This document shows, piece after piece, positions 1-8,267 of a DNA stretch of 64,000 bases. The DNA is from Candidatus Tectimicrobiota bacterium (GTDB lineage: Bacteria; JACPUC01). The stretch is from NCBI GenBank assembly GCA_016192455.1, contig JACPUC010000019.1, positions 186,001 to 250,000 of the forward strand. The letters are read 5' to 3'. The notes beneath the pieces are model-generated. The model ran no database searches, was not told the origin of the DNA, and saw nothing but the letters and a program-made list of their open reading frames with translations. Position numbers and translations under genes: made by a program. The first letter of the stretch is position 1. Each line of letters begins with the position of its first letter.

Positions 1-1
1 C

Positions 2-142
2 ATCATTGACCGCAAGCTCAGCCCTGTGGAGCGCGCCGAAGTGCTGGTGGTCGAGCTGGCGAAGTATCCCCTGGAGAGCCACTACCTCCCACCCCGCTGT
101 CGCACGCTCCTGGAGAGCACCCGACCTCTCCAGCCAGCCTAA
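2..142 (+). CDS. C-terminal end of an unidentified protein (partial)
   Basis: An open frame runs in from the window edge and stops at TAA, giving 46 residues. It ends 68 bases before the rimI start on the same strand. The tail is charged and then proline-rich (motif LSPVERAEVLVVELAKYP) and matches no family I recognise. tsaB often precedes rimI, but the expected TsaB C-terminus is not evident, so I do not assign it. With only the end visible, even its coding status is uncertain. Confidence 0.35.
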   Translation: MIDRKLSPVERAEVLVVELAKYPLESHYLPPRCRTLLESTRPLQPA

Positions 143-210
143 GTAATCGCCGTGGACGTGGGTGCCGCTTGCCGCAGCCTCCCGCGACGGGTTGCTGAAG
201 GTGGTGGGTA

Positions 211-798
211 GTGCTGCCGATTTCCATCTCCGATATGCGCGAGAGTGATCTCGATGAGGTCCTCCGCATCGAATGGTCCGTCTTCCCTGAACCCTGGTCG
301 CGCGCCTCGTTCCTGCACGAACTTCGCGAGCACGGGGCGGCGCATCTCTATGTGGCGCGCAGTCTGGCCGCAGGCGGGGCCGAGTCGGCGGGTTCGGCGC
401 GTATCGTCGGCTATGCCGGCATGTGGCTGGTGGTGGACGAGGCGCACATCACCACCCTCGCCACTCATCCCGATTACCGGCGTTGTGGGGTCGCGACGCG
501 TCTGCTCTGGCACCTCTTCACGGTGGCGCGGCAGTGCCGCTGCGTGCGCGCCACGCTCGAGGTGCGTCCCTCCAATGTTGCGGCTCGCCGGCTCTACGAG
601 ATCTTCGGCTTCCTGGCTGTCGGGCGACGAAAACGCTACTATGCGAGCAGTGGCGAGGATGCGCTCATCTTGTCGCGGGAGGGCCTGGCGGAATCGAACC
701 CGCAGGTCGCGGCAGGCGGCTTCCTTGAGAAGTCACGGGGCGGCTGCCGAGCCTCCTTCGCCCCTAACCCCGAACCGATCTTGAGAGAGCTAGACTGA
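211..798 (+). CDS. rimI: Ribosomal-protein-alanine N-acetyltransferase RimI-like (GNAT)
   Basis: GNAT-fold acetyltransferase, expected to transfer acetyl from acetyl-CoA to the N-terminal alanine of ribosomal protein S18. The GTG start follows a GGTGGTGGG ribosome-binding stretch. The acetyl-CoA loop is at about residues 89-96 (YRRCGVAT), preceded by the beta-4 strand ITTLATHPDY. The C-terminal signature EVRPSNVAARRLYEIFGF is typical of RimI. The protein is 195 residues, about 40 longer than usual: a low-complexity tail follows the normal end near residue 155. The stop lies 4 bases before the diguanylate cyclase start, so the two are probably co-transcribed. Family assignment is firm; the S18 substrate is inferred from the family. 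Confidence 0.88.
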   Translation: MLPISISDMRESDLDEVLRIEWSVFPEPWSRASFLHELREHGAAHLYVARSLAAGGAESAGSARIVGYAGMWLVVDEAHITTLATHPDYRRCGVATRLLWHLFTVARQCRCVRATLEVRPSNVAARRLYEIFGFLAVGRRKRYYASSGEDALILSREGLAESNPQVAAGGFLEKSRGGCRASFAPNPEPILRELD

Positions 799-802
799 TC
801 TT

Positions 803-1936
803 ATGCGGCGGTCGACCAGCGCGCACGCGCGCCAGCTTGCACGCGATCTCGAACGGATGACGCTGCTCCTGGAGCTGCACGTCGAGGTGTCGCAGCTCCT
901 CATGGCCTCCGAGGGTCTTGAGAGTATCTTCGCGAAGGTGCTTGAAAAGGTCACGCTGGCTCTGGGTGGCGAGCGGGCGCGCTTCCTTCGCTATGATCCG
1001 TCGCACGCCAGCATGGTGACCATCGGAGCCACCGAGGGAACCATGCCGGTGCATGAGCGGGTTGCCCCCCTGCGCTGGCTCGAAAACTCAGCCCACGAGC
1101 CCCCTCCCATCGAGCTCTTCCAGGTTCTCCCCGCCGACGGCGGCAGCGGCGGGACGGTGCGGCTCACCCTGAAGCCGGGCCTGAGCTGCGAGATCAACCT
1201 GGGGGGAGCCGACGGCGAGGAGCGCGCCGTCTTTCTCCTTGCCGCCCATCAGCACCTCTACGGCATGATCGTTGTGCATGGCATCGATACCTCGATCACC
1301 TCCCCGCTGGACGTCAAGTACTTCGATGTCCTGGCGAACCTGCTCGCCCTGGGGCTGCGCAACGCCATGACCCTCGAGGAGACGGAGCGCCTAGCCACCC
1401 GCGACGGCTTGACCGGGGTGTTCAACCATCTTTACTTCCAGGAGTTCCTCGACTGGGCGTTGCATCGCTCCAGCCGTGAACGGCATCCGCTCGTCCTGGT
1501 GATGCTCGATATCGACGACTTCAAGAAAGTCAACGACCGCTTTGGCCACCCGACCGGCGATGAGGTGCTCTGCCGGCTGGCGGAGAGCTTGCAGAACGGG
1601 CTGCGGAAAAGCGACATGGTGGCGCGGTACGGCGGCGAGGAGTTCGTCGTGGTGCTGCCCGCAACGACGGCAAAGCGTGCCCAGCAGCTCATGGATCGCA
1701 TCGCCAAAACGGTCCGACATGGGGTGGAGTTCGAGGAGGCGCCGGACTACGTCATCACTGTCTCCTGCGGCATCGCCGAGTGGGAGGCCCAGGAGCCGAT
1801 CTCGAAGCGCGAGCTCATCGCCCGCGCCGATCAGGCCATGTACTACGGCAAGCGCCACGGCAAGAACTGCACCATCATCTGGACCCCAGTGCTCATGGCC
1901 GGAATGGAGACCGAGCAGCGCACGAGTGAGGCGTGA
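803..1936 (+). CDS. GAF-like sensor / GGDEF diguanylate cyclase
   Basis: Cytoplasmic diguanylate cyclase of 377 residues that should make cyclic di-GMP from two GTP. Residues about 30-190 form a GAF-like sensory region with a leading helix. Residues about 205-365 form a GGDEF domain. The active-site motif is GGEEF near residue 276, with the metal-binding aspartate in MLDIDDFKKVND and the conserved DRFGHPTGDEVL helix. An inhibitory I-site RxxD (RKSD) sits exactly five residues before GGEEF, so product feedback inhibition is expected. No membrane segment is seen. It starts 4 bases after rimI. The signal sensed by the GAF region cannot be read from sequence. Confidence 0.92.
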   Translation: MRRSTSAHARQLARDLERMTLLLELHVEVSQLLMASEGLESIFAKVLEKVTLALGGERARFLRYDPSHASMVTIGATEGTMPVHERVAPLRWLENSAHEPPPIELFQVLPADGGSGGTVRLTLKPGLSCEINLGGADGEERAVFLLAAHQHLYGMIVVHGIDTSITSPLDVKYFDVLANLLALGLRNAMTLEETERLATRDGLTGVFNHLYFQEFLDWALHRSSRERHPLVLVMLDIDDFKKVNDRFGHPTGDEVLCRLAESLQNGLRKSDMVARYGGEEFVVVLPATTAKRAQQLMDRIAKTVRHGVEFEEAPDYVITVSCGIAEWEAQEPISKRELIARADQAMYYGKRHGKNCTIIWTPVLMAGMETEQRTSEA

Positions 1937-2087
1937 GAAGGCCTCGCGGCCAATGGGGAAGGAGTAAGGAGGGCAAGGAAGAGCTGGGGAGAAAACCTCC
2001 CCTGTTGAGCCGAGCGCGGCCGCCCGGTGCGCGGGGACAGGGAGACGCCCCCCAAGGGCTCAGCCTGGCAGGAGAGGGAGGAAGAGT

Positions 2088-3491
2088 CTACTCATATTTC
2101 AGGGCTGAGAGTTCCCTGCCGACGGCTTGGCCGAGACGGGCGATAGACAAGTTGTACTGGTAGAGGGACTCGAAGAACGACTTCTCCGTCGTCGCAAAGG
2201 AGACGAGGGCATCGATGAGGTCCCGCGACTCCTTGAGTCCGAAGGTGAAGTTGGAGCTCTCCAAAGCCAACAAGCCGCGCGCCAGCTTCACGCCGTTACG
2301 GAAATTGGCGATGTTCGCCGCCGCCTCTTTCGCCTCCAGGTAGCGCTTCTTCACTTCCAGAGGAATCCCCGTCGTCGCAAAGTCCTGCTTGGCGAGAAGC
2401 TGCTCATACTCCGAGCGCGCGCGCTTCACCTCCGCCTGGTTCTTCAGGAACCCCAGGTCCCACTTGAAGCCCAAGGCTACGTACGATTCCAAAAAGTTGA
2501 ACGGGTCGTTGACGAAGGGATTGGTTTGACGGTCAACACTCGTCGAGTGTCCGCCGCGGGCGCCGCCGGCAATGAAGAACCTCGGCCAGTAATCGCTCTC
2601 TTCCGCCTTCACGAGATGGTCCTTCGCCGCGATGCCGGCGCGTAAGCGGCGCAGCTCGGGTCGATGCTGCAGCGCCATCTCAACGTACATCTCAAGATTG
2701 AGCAGCTCGACTTCCTCGCGGCGCAGCGCCGTCTCGGTGATCTCGAGCCCCGTGCCGGGTTTGACCCCCAACTGATGCCCGAGGGCGGAGCGGGCCAGCT
2801 CAATCGACTTGTTGATCTCCTCCTTCTGCTGATTGATCACCACCTGCGCCACCTGTAGGCGCAGCACATCCGTCTGCGCGCCGCGATCACGCTCGAGGAG
2901 CACCTGCGCGTCGTGCTGCGCGTCCTTCACGATGTCTTCAATCTCGAGCAGCACCTCGTTCAGCTCGCGCGCCAGCAGCAGCCCGTAGTAGAACTCCTTG
3001 ACCTTCAGGACCACCTCGTCGCGGGTCTGCTCAACGCGGGCGCGCTCCGCCGCAAGACCCTGCCGCGCCGCCTGCCGCAGGTTCGTGATCTTGCCGAAGG
3101 TGAAGAGGGGTTGCACGATGCTCAGGTCGGCGCTGGAGAAGAGCCCGATGCTGCCGGTGTTGCCGGTATCAAGACGAGCCCGGTCATCGCGCGGGGCCAG
3201 GACGTCGCCGCGATATTCCGGAGAGGGGGCGACGAAAGCGCCCAGCTCGATACTCGGGAAGAGCGCCGCATTCGCCTCATCCAGGAAGGATTCCGCCGCG
3301 CCGATCTTCAGGCGCGCCTCTTTCAACTCCGCATTGTTCTTCAGGGCCGTAGCGATGCTCTGCGCCAAGTCCAGGCGCAGCGCGGCCGCTTCGGCCTTGG
3401 CCGCGGCAGGCTGCTGCGCCGCGGCGCCGACGGGAAACGCCAACCAGCCAAGAAGGCAGAGGATCAACCCAACGGGTGCGGCGTAACGCAT
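2088..3491 (-). CDS. TolC-family outer-membrane efflux protein
   Basis: Outer-membrane channel of 467 residues with the two-fold OEP (TolC) repeat: long helices with the sequence LDLAQSIATALKNNAELKEA near the N-terminus of each half. The start is the ATG giving a clean signal peptide (MRYAAPVGLILCLLGWLAFP, cleavage near AAAQ), with GGAG about 6 bases upstream; longer upstream in-frame starts give no signal peptide. It is the last gene after mlaEFDC on the same strand, with a 350-base gap after mlaC. The context suggests a role in export or lipid trafficking across the outer membrane, but the partner pump is not in this window. Confidence 0.88.
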   Translation of the reverse strand: MRYAAPVGLILCLLGWLAFPVGAAAQQPAAAKAEAAALRLDLAQSIATALKNNAELKEARLKIGAAESFLDEANAALFPSIELGAFVAPSPEYRGDVLAPRDDRARLDTGNTGSIGLFSSADLSIVQPLFTFGKITNLRQAARQGLAAERARVEQTRDEVVLKVKEFYYGLLLARELNEVLLEIEDIVKDAQHDAQVLLERDRGAQTDVLRLQVAQVVINQQKEEINKSIELARSALGHQLGVKPGTGLEITETALRREEVELLNLEMYVEMALQHRPELRRLRAGIAAKDHLVKAEESDYWPRFFIAGGARGGHSTSVDRQTNPFVNDPFNFLESYVALGFKWDLGFLKNQAEVKRARSEYEQLLAKQDFATTGIPLEVKKRYLEAKEAAANIANFRNGVKLARGLLALESSNFTFGLKESRDLIDALVSFATTEKSFFESLYQYNLSIARLGQAVGRELSALKYE

Positions 3492-3844
3492 GAGAGCTCC
3501 GTGACCGCGAGGAAAACGGTGCATCAGGAGGTTGGGACCACAAGCAAGCGCCCAGCGGAACAGTGGAAGAAACGCTTGACCTGATACGCTAGAGCATAGC
3601 ATATCCTGGCTGGCGCGCCAGAGAATTTTGCGCCTTGCCGCGCGGTGCTGAACCGAGCGGCTCGGCGCCCCGCCGGCGGCTGCTCGCCCGCGCGCCCAGG
3701 GGGTCGTGGCCCTTTTCTCGCCGCCTTCGCTCCGCGGGGTCCAGGCAAGGAGGGGGTGGCAGCGCGGCGCTTCCGTAGACGACAGGCGCTCACCTGACCA
3801 ACGCGCGTGAGCCCCACGCTCTCTTCCTCACCCGCCGATCTGGC

Positions 3845-4516
3845 CTACGGAGTTCCTGGCGTGCCTCCCTGGTGGTTTCTCGCCGGCGGGCTGACGAGGG
3901 CATCCAAATCAGCCACCCGCACCCTCATGGTCTTGATGAGCTCGTCATACGAGGACGAAAGGATGATGCGGTTGAACTGGGAGCGAAAGTTGTTCACCAG
4001 GCTGAGGCCTTCGATCATCACGTCGTAGACCTTCCAGTCGGTGTCCTCTTTCAGCATCTTATAGTCAATGGCAACATCCTCATGTTTCAGCCGCACCGCC
4101 GTCCGGACCTTGGCATAGTCGCCGTCGATCTGCTGGTCGACGACCACGATCTTCTCACCCGAGTAGGTCTCGATTTTGTAGGCGTAGTCACTCTCCAGCA
4201 GCTTGGAGAAGAGGTCGACGAACTCCTGGCGCTCCGGCTCGCTGCGCCGGCTCCAGTGCGTCGCCAGGGAACGGCGCGCCATCTCCGTGTAGTCGAATCG
4301 ACGCGAGACCGCCTGGCGCAGTTGGCGACGGCGCTCGGCGGCCTTCTCAAGACCCTTCAAGTCGGGGTTGGAAACGATCCTCAGGACTTCTTCGACCGAT
4401 GCCTCGACCAGGAGTCGCGGTTCCGAAGCGCGCGCCGAGCTGGCAAGCAGAACGATCACTGACAAAACCAGGATAAGGGGAACGACGTGATGTAATCGCA
4501 CCCGCCTCATACGCAT
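3845..4516 (-). CDS. mlaC: MlaC/Ttg2D-family periplasmic phospholipid-binding protein
   Basis: Periplasmic phospholipid shuttle of the Mla system, 223 residues. The chosen ATG has AGGAGG five bases upstream and opens a signal peptide (MRMRRVRLHHVVPLILVLSV, cleavage after ARA). The Tol_Tol_Ttg2 core is recognisable: RFDYTEMARRSLATHW near residue 75, FVDLFSKLLESDYAYKIETY, and DWKVYDVMIEGLSLVNNFR near residue 170. The C-terminal helix (DELIKTMRVRVADLDAL) is intact. It follows mlaD by about 60 bases in the order mlaE-F-D-C. The family role is to move phospholipid between the MlaFEDB complex and the outer membrane. Confidence 0.93.
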   Translation of the reverse strand: MRMRRVRLHHVVPLILVLSVIVLLASSARASEPRLLVEASVEEVLRIVSNPDLKGLEKAAERRRQLRQAVSRRFDYTEMARRSLATHWSRRSEPERQEFVDLFSKLLESDYAYKIETYSGEKIVVVDQQIDGDYAKVRTAVRLKHEDVAIDYKMLKEDTDWKVYDVMIEGLSLVNNFRSQFNRIILSSSYDELIKTMRVRVADLDALVSPPARNHQGGTPGTP

Positions 4517-4578
4517 CGAGCCTCCTCTGGCGTCTTCAGCAGACCTTCCGTTGATCGCGGCGGAGAGGTCCGTCATCC

Positions 4579-5016
4579 TCAAACCTTGCCCAGGACGAAT
4601 CGTCGGATGAGCTCCTCAAGTTGAATGGGGCTCTCCGTCTCGCGGATGAGCCCTCCCGGCGGGATGATGCGATTCGACCCGCCCAGGGAGATTTGCACGT
4701 ACTTGTCCCCAATGATGCCCTTGGTCCGAATCGACGCAATGGCATCGTCTTGGAGTTTGACGCTCTTGGCGAGGCTCAGCGTCACCCTGGCCCGATCCAC
4801 CGCCAGGGTGATCTCGTCCACCCGTCCCACTTCCACGCCGGCGACCTCGACACTGGCTCCAGGTTTCAACCCGGCGGCAGACTCGAACTGCGCATAGACG
4901 ACGTACCGTTCCGCTCCCAGCGACAGGTTGCCGAGGTTGATCGCCAGGTAGGCCAGAGAGGCTAATCCAAGGAGAACAAAAGCCCCCACGATCGTTTCCG
5001 TGCTTCTGCTCGCCAC
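4579..5016 (-). CDS. mlaD: MlaD-family MCE-domain lipid transport protein
   Basis: Inner-membrane-anchored MCE protein of 145 residues. One N-terminal membrane helix (residues about 8-28, TIVGAFVLLGLASLAYLAI) is followed by one MCE domain (about 38-117) with GLKPGASVEVAGVEVGRV and the conserved YVQISLGG. MlaD forms a hexameric ring on the MlaE permease and passes phospholipids through its centre. The protein is shorter than E. coli MlaD because the C-terminal extension is small. It sits 26 bases after mlaF and before mlaC. Confidence 0.93.
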   Translation of the reverse strand: MASRSTETIVGAFVLLGLASLAYLAINLGNLSLGAERYVVYAQFESAAGLKPGASVEVAGVEVGRVDEITLAVDRARVTLSLAKSVKLQDDAIASIRTKGIIGDKYVQISLGGSNRIIPPGGLIRETESPIQLEELIRRFVLGKV

Positions 5017-5042
5017 TGCCTTGCGACCTCGCTGCAGGGCTC

Positions 5043-5792
5043 TCAGTTATCCAGCACCAGGGGCCCCTCAATGGTGGCGCCAAGAAACTGCTGGACAACG
5101 GGATGCGCCGACGCGCGCAACTCTTCCGGTGTGCCCTGGGCCACAATTTGCCCATCATACATCAATGCCACCTGATGCGCGATGTCGAAAATTTGTGGGA
5201 TCGAGTGGGAGACCACCACCGCGGTAAAGCCGAACTGTCGCTGCGTATCCCTGATCAAGCGATGAATCGCATGCTCCATGAGGGGATCGAGTCCCGTCGT
5301 CGGCTCATCAAAGAGGATGATCGCGGGGTCCATGACGAGGGCGCGCGCCAGGCCGACGCGTTTCTTCATGCCGCCGCTCAGCTCCGCGGGGTACTTGTGC
5401 GCCATCTCCTCGAGGTCCACTTGCCGCAAGCGCTCGCGGGTGCGCCGGCGAATCTCCTCCTCGCGCAGGGTGGTCTTCTCGCGCAGGGGGAACGCGACGT
5501 TGTCGAAGACGTTCAGCGAATCGAAAAGCGCCGCGCTCTGGAAGAGCATGCCGAAGCGCCGGCGCGCCACATTGAGCTCTTTTTTGCGCAAGCGCGAGAT
5601 CTCCTGCTCATCCACGTAGATGGACCCCCGGTCCGGCTTCAGGAGACCGATGCAATGTTTCAGCAAAACCGTCTTGCCGCAGCCGCTGCGCCCGATGATG
5701 GCCGTGGTCTTGCCGCTGGGCATGTCGAGATCAATGCCGCGCAGCACGAGCTGATCGCCGAACTGCTTCCAGAGGCCACGGATGCTGAGCAT
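5043..5792 (-). CDS. mlaF: MlaF-family ABC transporter ATPase
   Basis: Cytoplasmic ATPase of the Mla lipid transporter, 249 residues. Walker A is GRSGCGKT (about 37-44), the ABC signature is LSGGMKKRVGLARAL (about 140), Walker B is AIILFDEPTTGLDP and the H-loop histidine is in VVVSHSIPQ. LSGGMKKR is typical of MlaF-type ATPases. The ATG at 5792 fits the start of the ABC fold (MLSIRGLWKQFG); a longer in-frame start would overlap the end of mlaE. It starts 13 bases after mlaE and drives it by ATP hydrolysis. Confidence 0.94.
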   Translation of the reverse strand: MLSIRGLWKQFGDQLVLRGIDLDMPSGKTTAIIGRSGCGKTVLLKHCIGLLKPDRGSIYVDEQEISRLRKKELNVARRRFGMLFQSAALFDSLNVFDNVAFPLREKTTLREEEIRRRTRERLRQVDLEEMAHKYPAELSGGMKKRVGLARALVMDPAIILFDEPTTGLDPLMEHAIHRLIRDTQRQFGFTAVVVSHSIPQIFDIAHQVALMYDGQIVAQGTPEELRASAHPVVQQFLGATIEGPLVLDN

Positions 5793-5805
5793 GCGGCGCC
5801 CAACC

Positions 5806-6639
5806 TTATAACAGCACGGAGGTGAGCAAGTAATCCCACATGAAGATGAGCGCCGAGCTGAGGACAACCGCGGTGGTGGTGGCGCGGCTCACCCCCGCGG
5901 CGCCGCGCTCGGCGAAGTATCCCATGTAGCAGCAGACCCAGGCAATGATGCAGCCGAAACAGAGCGACTTGATGAGGCCGCCGATGATGTCCACCATCTC
6001 CACACTGCTGCGCATCTCGCCAAAGTACGCGCCGGGATTCACCCCCAAGAGCTTCACCCCGATGATGTAGCCACCATAGATGCCGACGACGTCGAAGAAG
6101 GCGGTGAGCAACGGCACAGCCACGATGCTGCCGGCCAAACGCGGCGCCACCAGGAACTTCATGGGGTCGATCGCCATCGTGTCCAGGGCGTCAATCTGCT
6201 CGCTGATGCGCATGATGCCGATCTCGGCCGCCATCGAGGAGCCGGCCCGACCGGTGACCATCAGCGCCGTCAACACCGGCCCCAGCTCGCGGATGAGACT
6301 GAGGGCCACCGCCGAGCCGAGCAGCGTCTCGGAACCGAACTTGCTCAAGGTGTAGTAGCCTTGCAGCCCCAGGACCATGCCGGTGAAGGCGGCGGTGATG
6401 AAGACGACGAAGAGCGACTGCACGCCGATGTCGTAGACCTGCTGGATGCTCCGCCGCAGCTTCGCGGGCGGCAGAAAAATCCACCCCAGGCCGACGCCAA
6501 GGAAGAGGACCATCCGCCCCATAAACTGCGTGCCCCGCATGGCGGAGGCGCCAACCCACGCCACCGGAGACCTGGGCTGTGACATCTCCCTGTCGCCAAG
6601 CGAGGCGGGAACCGCTGGAGGTACCGGAGCGCCACCCAT
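5806..6639 (-). CDS. mlaE: MlaE-family ABC permease
   Basis: Integral membrane permease of the Mla lipid transporter, 277 residues, with five or six hydrophobic segments. Diagnostic MlaE features are present: FGSETLLGSAVALSLIRELGPVLTALMVTGRAGSS and the EQIDALDTMAIDPMKFLVAPR loop that contacts the ATPase. The ATG at 6639 has AAGGAAA about nine bases upstream; a downstream ATG at 6585 is a possible alternative. It is the first gene of the mlaE-F-D-C-tolC-like operon. The family literature disagrees on whether transport is retrograde or anterograde, and the sequence cannot decide this. Confidence 0.93.
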   Translation of the reverse strand: MGGAPVPPAVPASLGDREMSQPRSPVAWVGASAMRGTQFMGRMVLFLGVGLGWIFLPPAKLRRSIQQVYDIGVQSLFVVFITAAFTGMVLGLQGYYTLSKFGSETLLGSAVALSLIRELGPVLTALMVTGRAGSSMAAEIGIMRISEQIDALDTMAIDPMKFLVAPRLAGSIVAVPLLTAFFDVVGIYGGYIIGVKLLGVNPGAYFGEMRSSVEMVDIIGGLIKSLCFGCIIAWVCCYMGYFAERGAAGVSRATTTAVVLSSALIFMWDYLLTSVLL

Positions 6640-7173
6640 GGAGTCATTTCCTTGGAAGAAAACGGGAGGGCAAACAAGCCCTTCTGGCAGCAAGAGGGGG
6701 CAAGGCAACTCCACTGCCGATCCAGCAGCGCAGTTCTCAGGGGCCACCGCCGCTCGTTTGGAAGGCGCGCTTCCGACAGCGTCCTCGGCACCCGTCAGGA
6801 TTCTTCCACCGCCCCCTGTTCTTACATCAAGACGGCTGAAATATCAACAGATTGCTTGACCATCTCCTGCTTGTGGGTTGCCTAGCGCCACAGGCGGGGC
6901 CGTCGCCAACGAACCGCTGCTCCCTTGGGCTGCCACGCTTGCCATTCCAGGCGAGCGTGGAGCGCGACGCCGTGGGCCTGAGCGCGCCTTTCAACCCGCA
7001 CATCTGCAAACATGGGAGGAATGCCCGCGGGGAGTCAGCAAGTCAGGAATCGGCGCGACCACACCACGATGAATCACGCGGGGTGCCACGGGGAGGAAAG
7101 GCGGAGTTCGGGAGAACTGGGGGTATGACGGGAAGTTTGCCGCATGAGCCGTTCTTTGACAGAAGCGGAAAGC
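6640..7173. other. Gene-free spacer upstream of mlaE
   Basis: This stretch should hold the promoter of the minus-strand mlaE operon. No convincing -35/-10 pair was found. The short open frames on both strands lack ribosome-binding sites and recognisable motifs. Confidence 0.5.
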
Positions 7174-7210
7174 ACTCTGGCCGGAGGCTGCCGCAGCCTT
7201 CGGCCAGAGT
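7174..7210 (-). terminator. Intrinsic-terminator-like hairpin after the cytochrome c' gene
   Basis: Ten-base arms ACTCTGGCCG/CGGCCAGAGT enclose a further six-base stem AGGCTG/CAGCCT, with one G·T opposition between them and a CCG loop. On the minus strand it lies about 50 bases after the cytochrome c'-like stop and is followed by a weak pyrimidine stretch (GCTTTCC). The position and very stable stem suggest a terminator, but a long U-run is missing. Confidence 0.6.
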
Positions 7211-7258
7211 ATCGCCACGCCAACCGCCACAACGCCGCTACCCAGACAGGTGTTGATC

Positions 7259-7657
7259 TTAATTCTGCGGCTTATCACGAACCTCGCTATGGCACTTGTG
7301 GCAGGTCTCGAAGAGGAGGGCGAAGTGCTTCACCACTTCGTCCTTGTTCTTCTCCTTGGCAAACTTCGCAATATGGCCCGCGTGATCCGCCACTTGCCCA
7401 TAAAACTCCTTGGTCTTGGCGGCAAGCTGCGGATTCTGCATCACCATGCGTTGGCGCTTCTCCATATCTGTGCTGATAGCAACAAGGGCATCGAAGTCGT
7501 AGGTCACGATGCTCTGCACGATGCCGGTGACATCACGGAGCTGCGCCACCATGAGGCGGTTGACAGGTTTCAGCTCGGCACTGGCGGGGGTGCTCATCAC
7601 CCCGGCCAGCAGAACACCCAGCAGCGCTCCCAGAACGAGAACCATCCGTCGCTTCAT
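7259..7657 (-). CDS. Cytochrome c'-like periplasmic monohaem protein
   Basis: Exported protein of 132 residues. The start at MKRRMVLVLGALLGV gives a signal peptide (cleavage near ASA). The mature part is all-helical, with a single haem-binding CxxCH (CHKCH) about 14 residues from the C-terminus. A C-terminal haem site on a four-helix bundle is the layout of class II cytochromes (cytochrome c'). It could carry electrons or bind NO or CO, but sequence does not say which. It is a single gene flanked by a strong hairpin downstream and a long spacer upstream; the cytochrome bc-type cluster lies 600 bases further on the same strand. Confidence 0.75.
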   Translation of the reverse strand: MKRRMVLVLGALLGVLLAGVMSTPASAELKPVNRLMVAQLRDVTGIVQSIVTYDFDALVAISTDMEKRQRMVMQNPQLAAKTKEFYGQVADHAGHIAKFAKEKNKDEVVKHFALLFETCHKCHSEVRDKPQN

Positions 7658-8085
7658 CTGTTGTCCCCCTCTCTGTGTACGGTCGCGGATCGGCGCCGGC
7701 ACTCCGGCGCCTTCAGGTGAACTGCAGGCCTCGCCACGCCTCCAAGCCCCGACAAAGGAAGCAAGCCTCCTCCCGGCAGCGGGCAGGGAAGCGAGGGTTG
7801 GCGCGAGAGTATACTCGTGGAGACTTGCGCAAGCAAGTGGTCTGTCCACCCCGGGGAAGAAAGGAGGAAAACAAGGCTGCGGCTTCGAGCACGGAGAAAA
7901 GCGCGACCCTGAGCGGTCACCCGGCCTCGGCGCCGTCCTCCCGTGCGGGCGGCTGTGACCCAACGCGGCGACGACGGCGTGGCGCCGGCGTCCGACTCAC
8001 CCGCCCGCGTTCAGCTTGTGTTACGTCTCACAAATTCCATCCTTCATTCGCCGCCTCCTTACGTGCTATGCGGGGGGCAAGTCTT
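7658..8085. other. Gene-free spacer upstream of the cytochrome c'-like gene
   Basis: No gene is supported here. In-frame extensions of the cytochrome c' frame through this region are rich in Arg, Pro and Ser and precede the real signal peptide. The dispersed repeat begins at 8086. Confidence 0.5.
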
Positions 8086-8191
8086 GCGGGGGACCCTTGC
8101 TCCCCCCCACCCCCACTTCCCGCGAGCTGTAGGGGCGGTTCGCGAACCGCCCCTACGATGAGGGGTGCGCGAGGGGGCAAGGCTCCCTCGC
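8086..8191 (-). repeat. Dispersed intergenic repeat, copy A (with inserted palindrome)
   Basis: Read on the minus strand, this begins GCGAGGGAGCC, continues with CTCGCGCACCCC and ends GGGGGTGGGGGGGAGCAAGGGTC. The same order of blocks occurs at 33091-33184 and 53153-53244 on the plus strand. In this copy the central hairpin is replaced by a perfect 28-base palindrome. It lies between the nonaheme cytochrome end and the cytochrome c' gene and is not coding. Confidence 0.75.
8129..8156. repeat. Perfect 28-base palindrome, copy 1
   Basis: The left arm gtaggggcggttcg is followed immediately by its exact reverse complement. An identical 28-base palindrome occurs at 53066-53093. Perfect conservation of a GC-rich palindrome in two intergenic sites points to a REP-like or mobile palindromic element. 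Confidence 0.85.
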
Positions 8192-8239
8192 AAATCTCTG
8201 CGATCTTTTCGAGAAACAGCACCGTAGCTTGCCTCGCAG

Positions 8240-8258
8240 GCCGGCCAAGGCGGCCGGC
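8240..8258 (-). terminator. Hairpin after the nonaheme cytochrome gene
   Basis: Seven-base arms GCCGGCC/GGCCGGC with a five-base loop lie ten bases after the nonaheme cytochrome stop on the minus strand. There is no clear U-run, so termination here is only suggested by position. Confidence 0.4.
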
Positions 8259-8267
8259 TCGCAGGGG

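Noticed and set aside
676-705. Sequence TGGCGGAATCGAACCCGC resembling the reverse complement of a tRNA T-arm
   Set aside because: The stem bases next to the TTCGATT-like loop do not pair (two mismatches in five), and it lies inside the rimI frame. No anticodon arm or D-arm is present.
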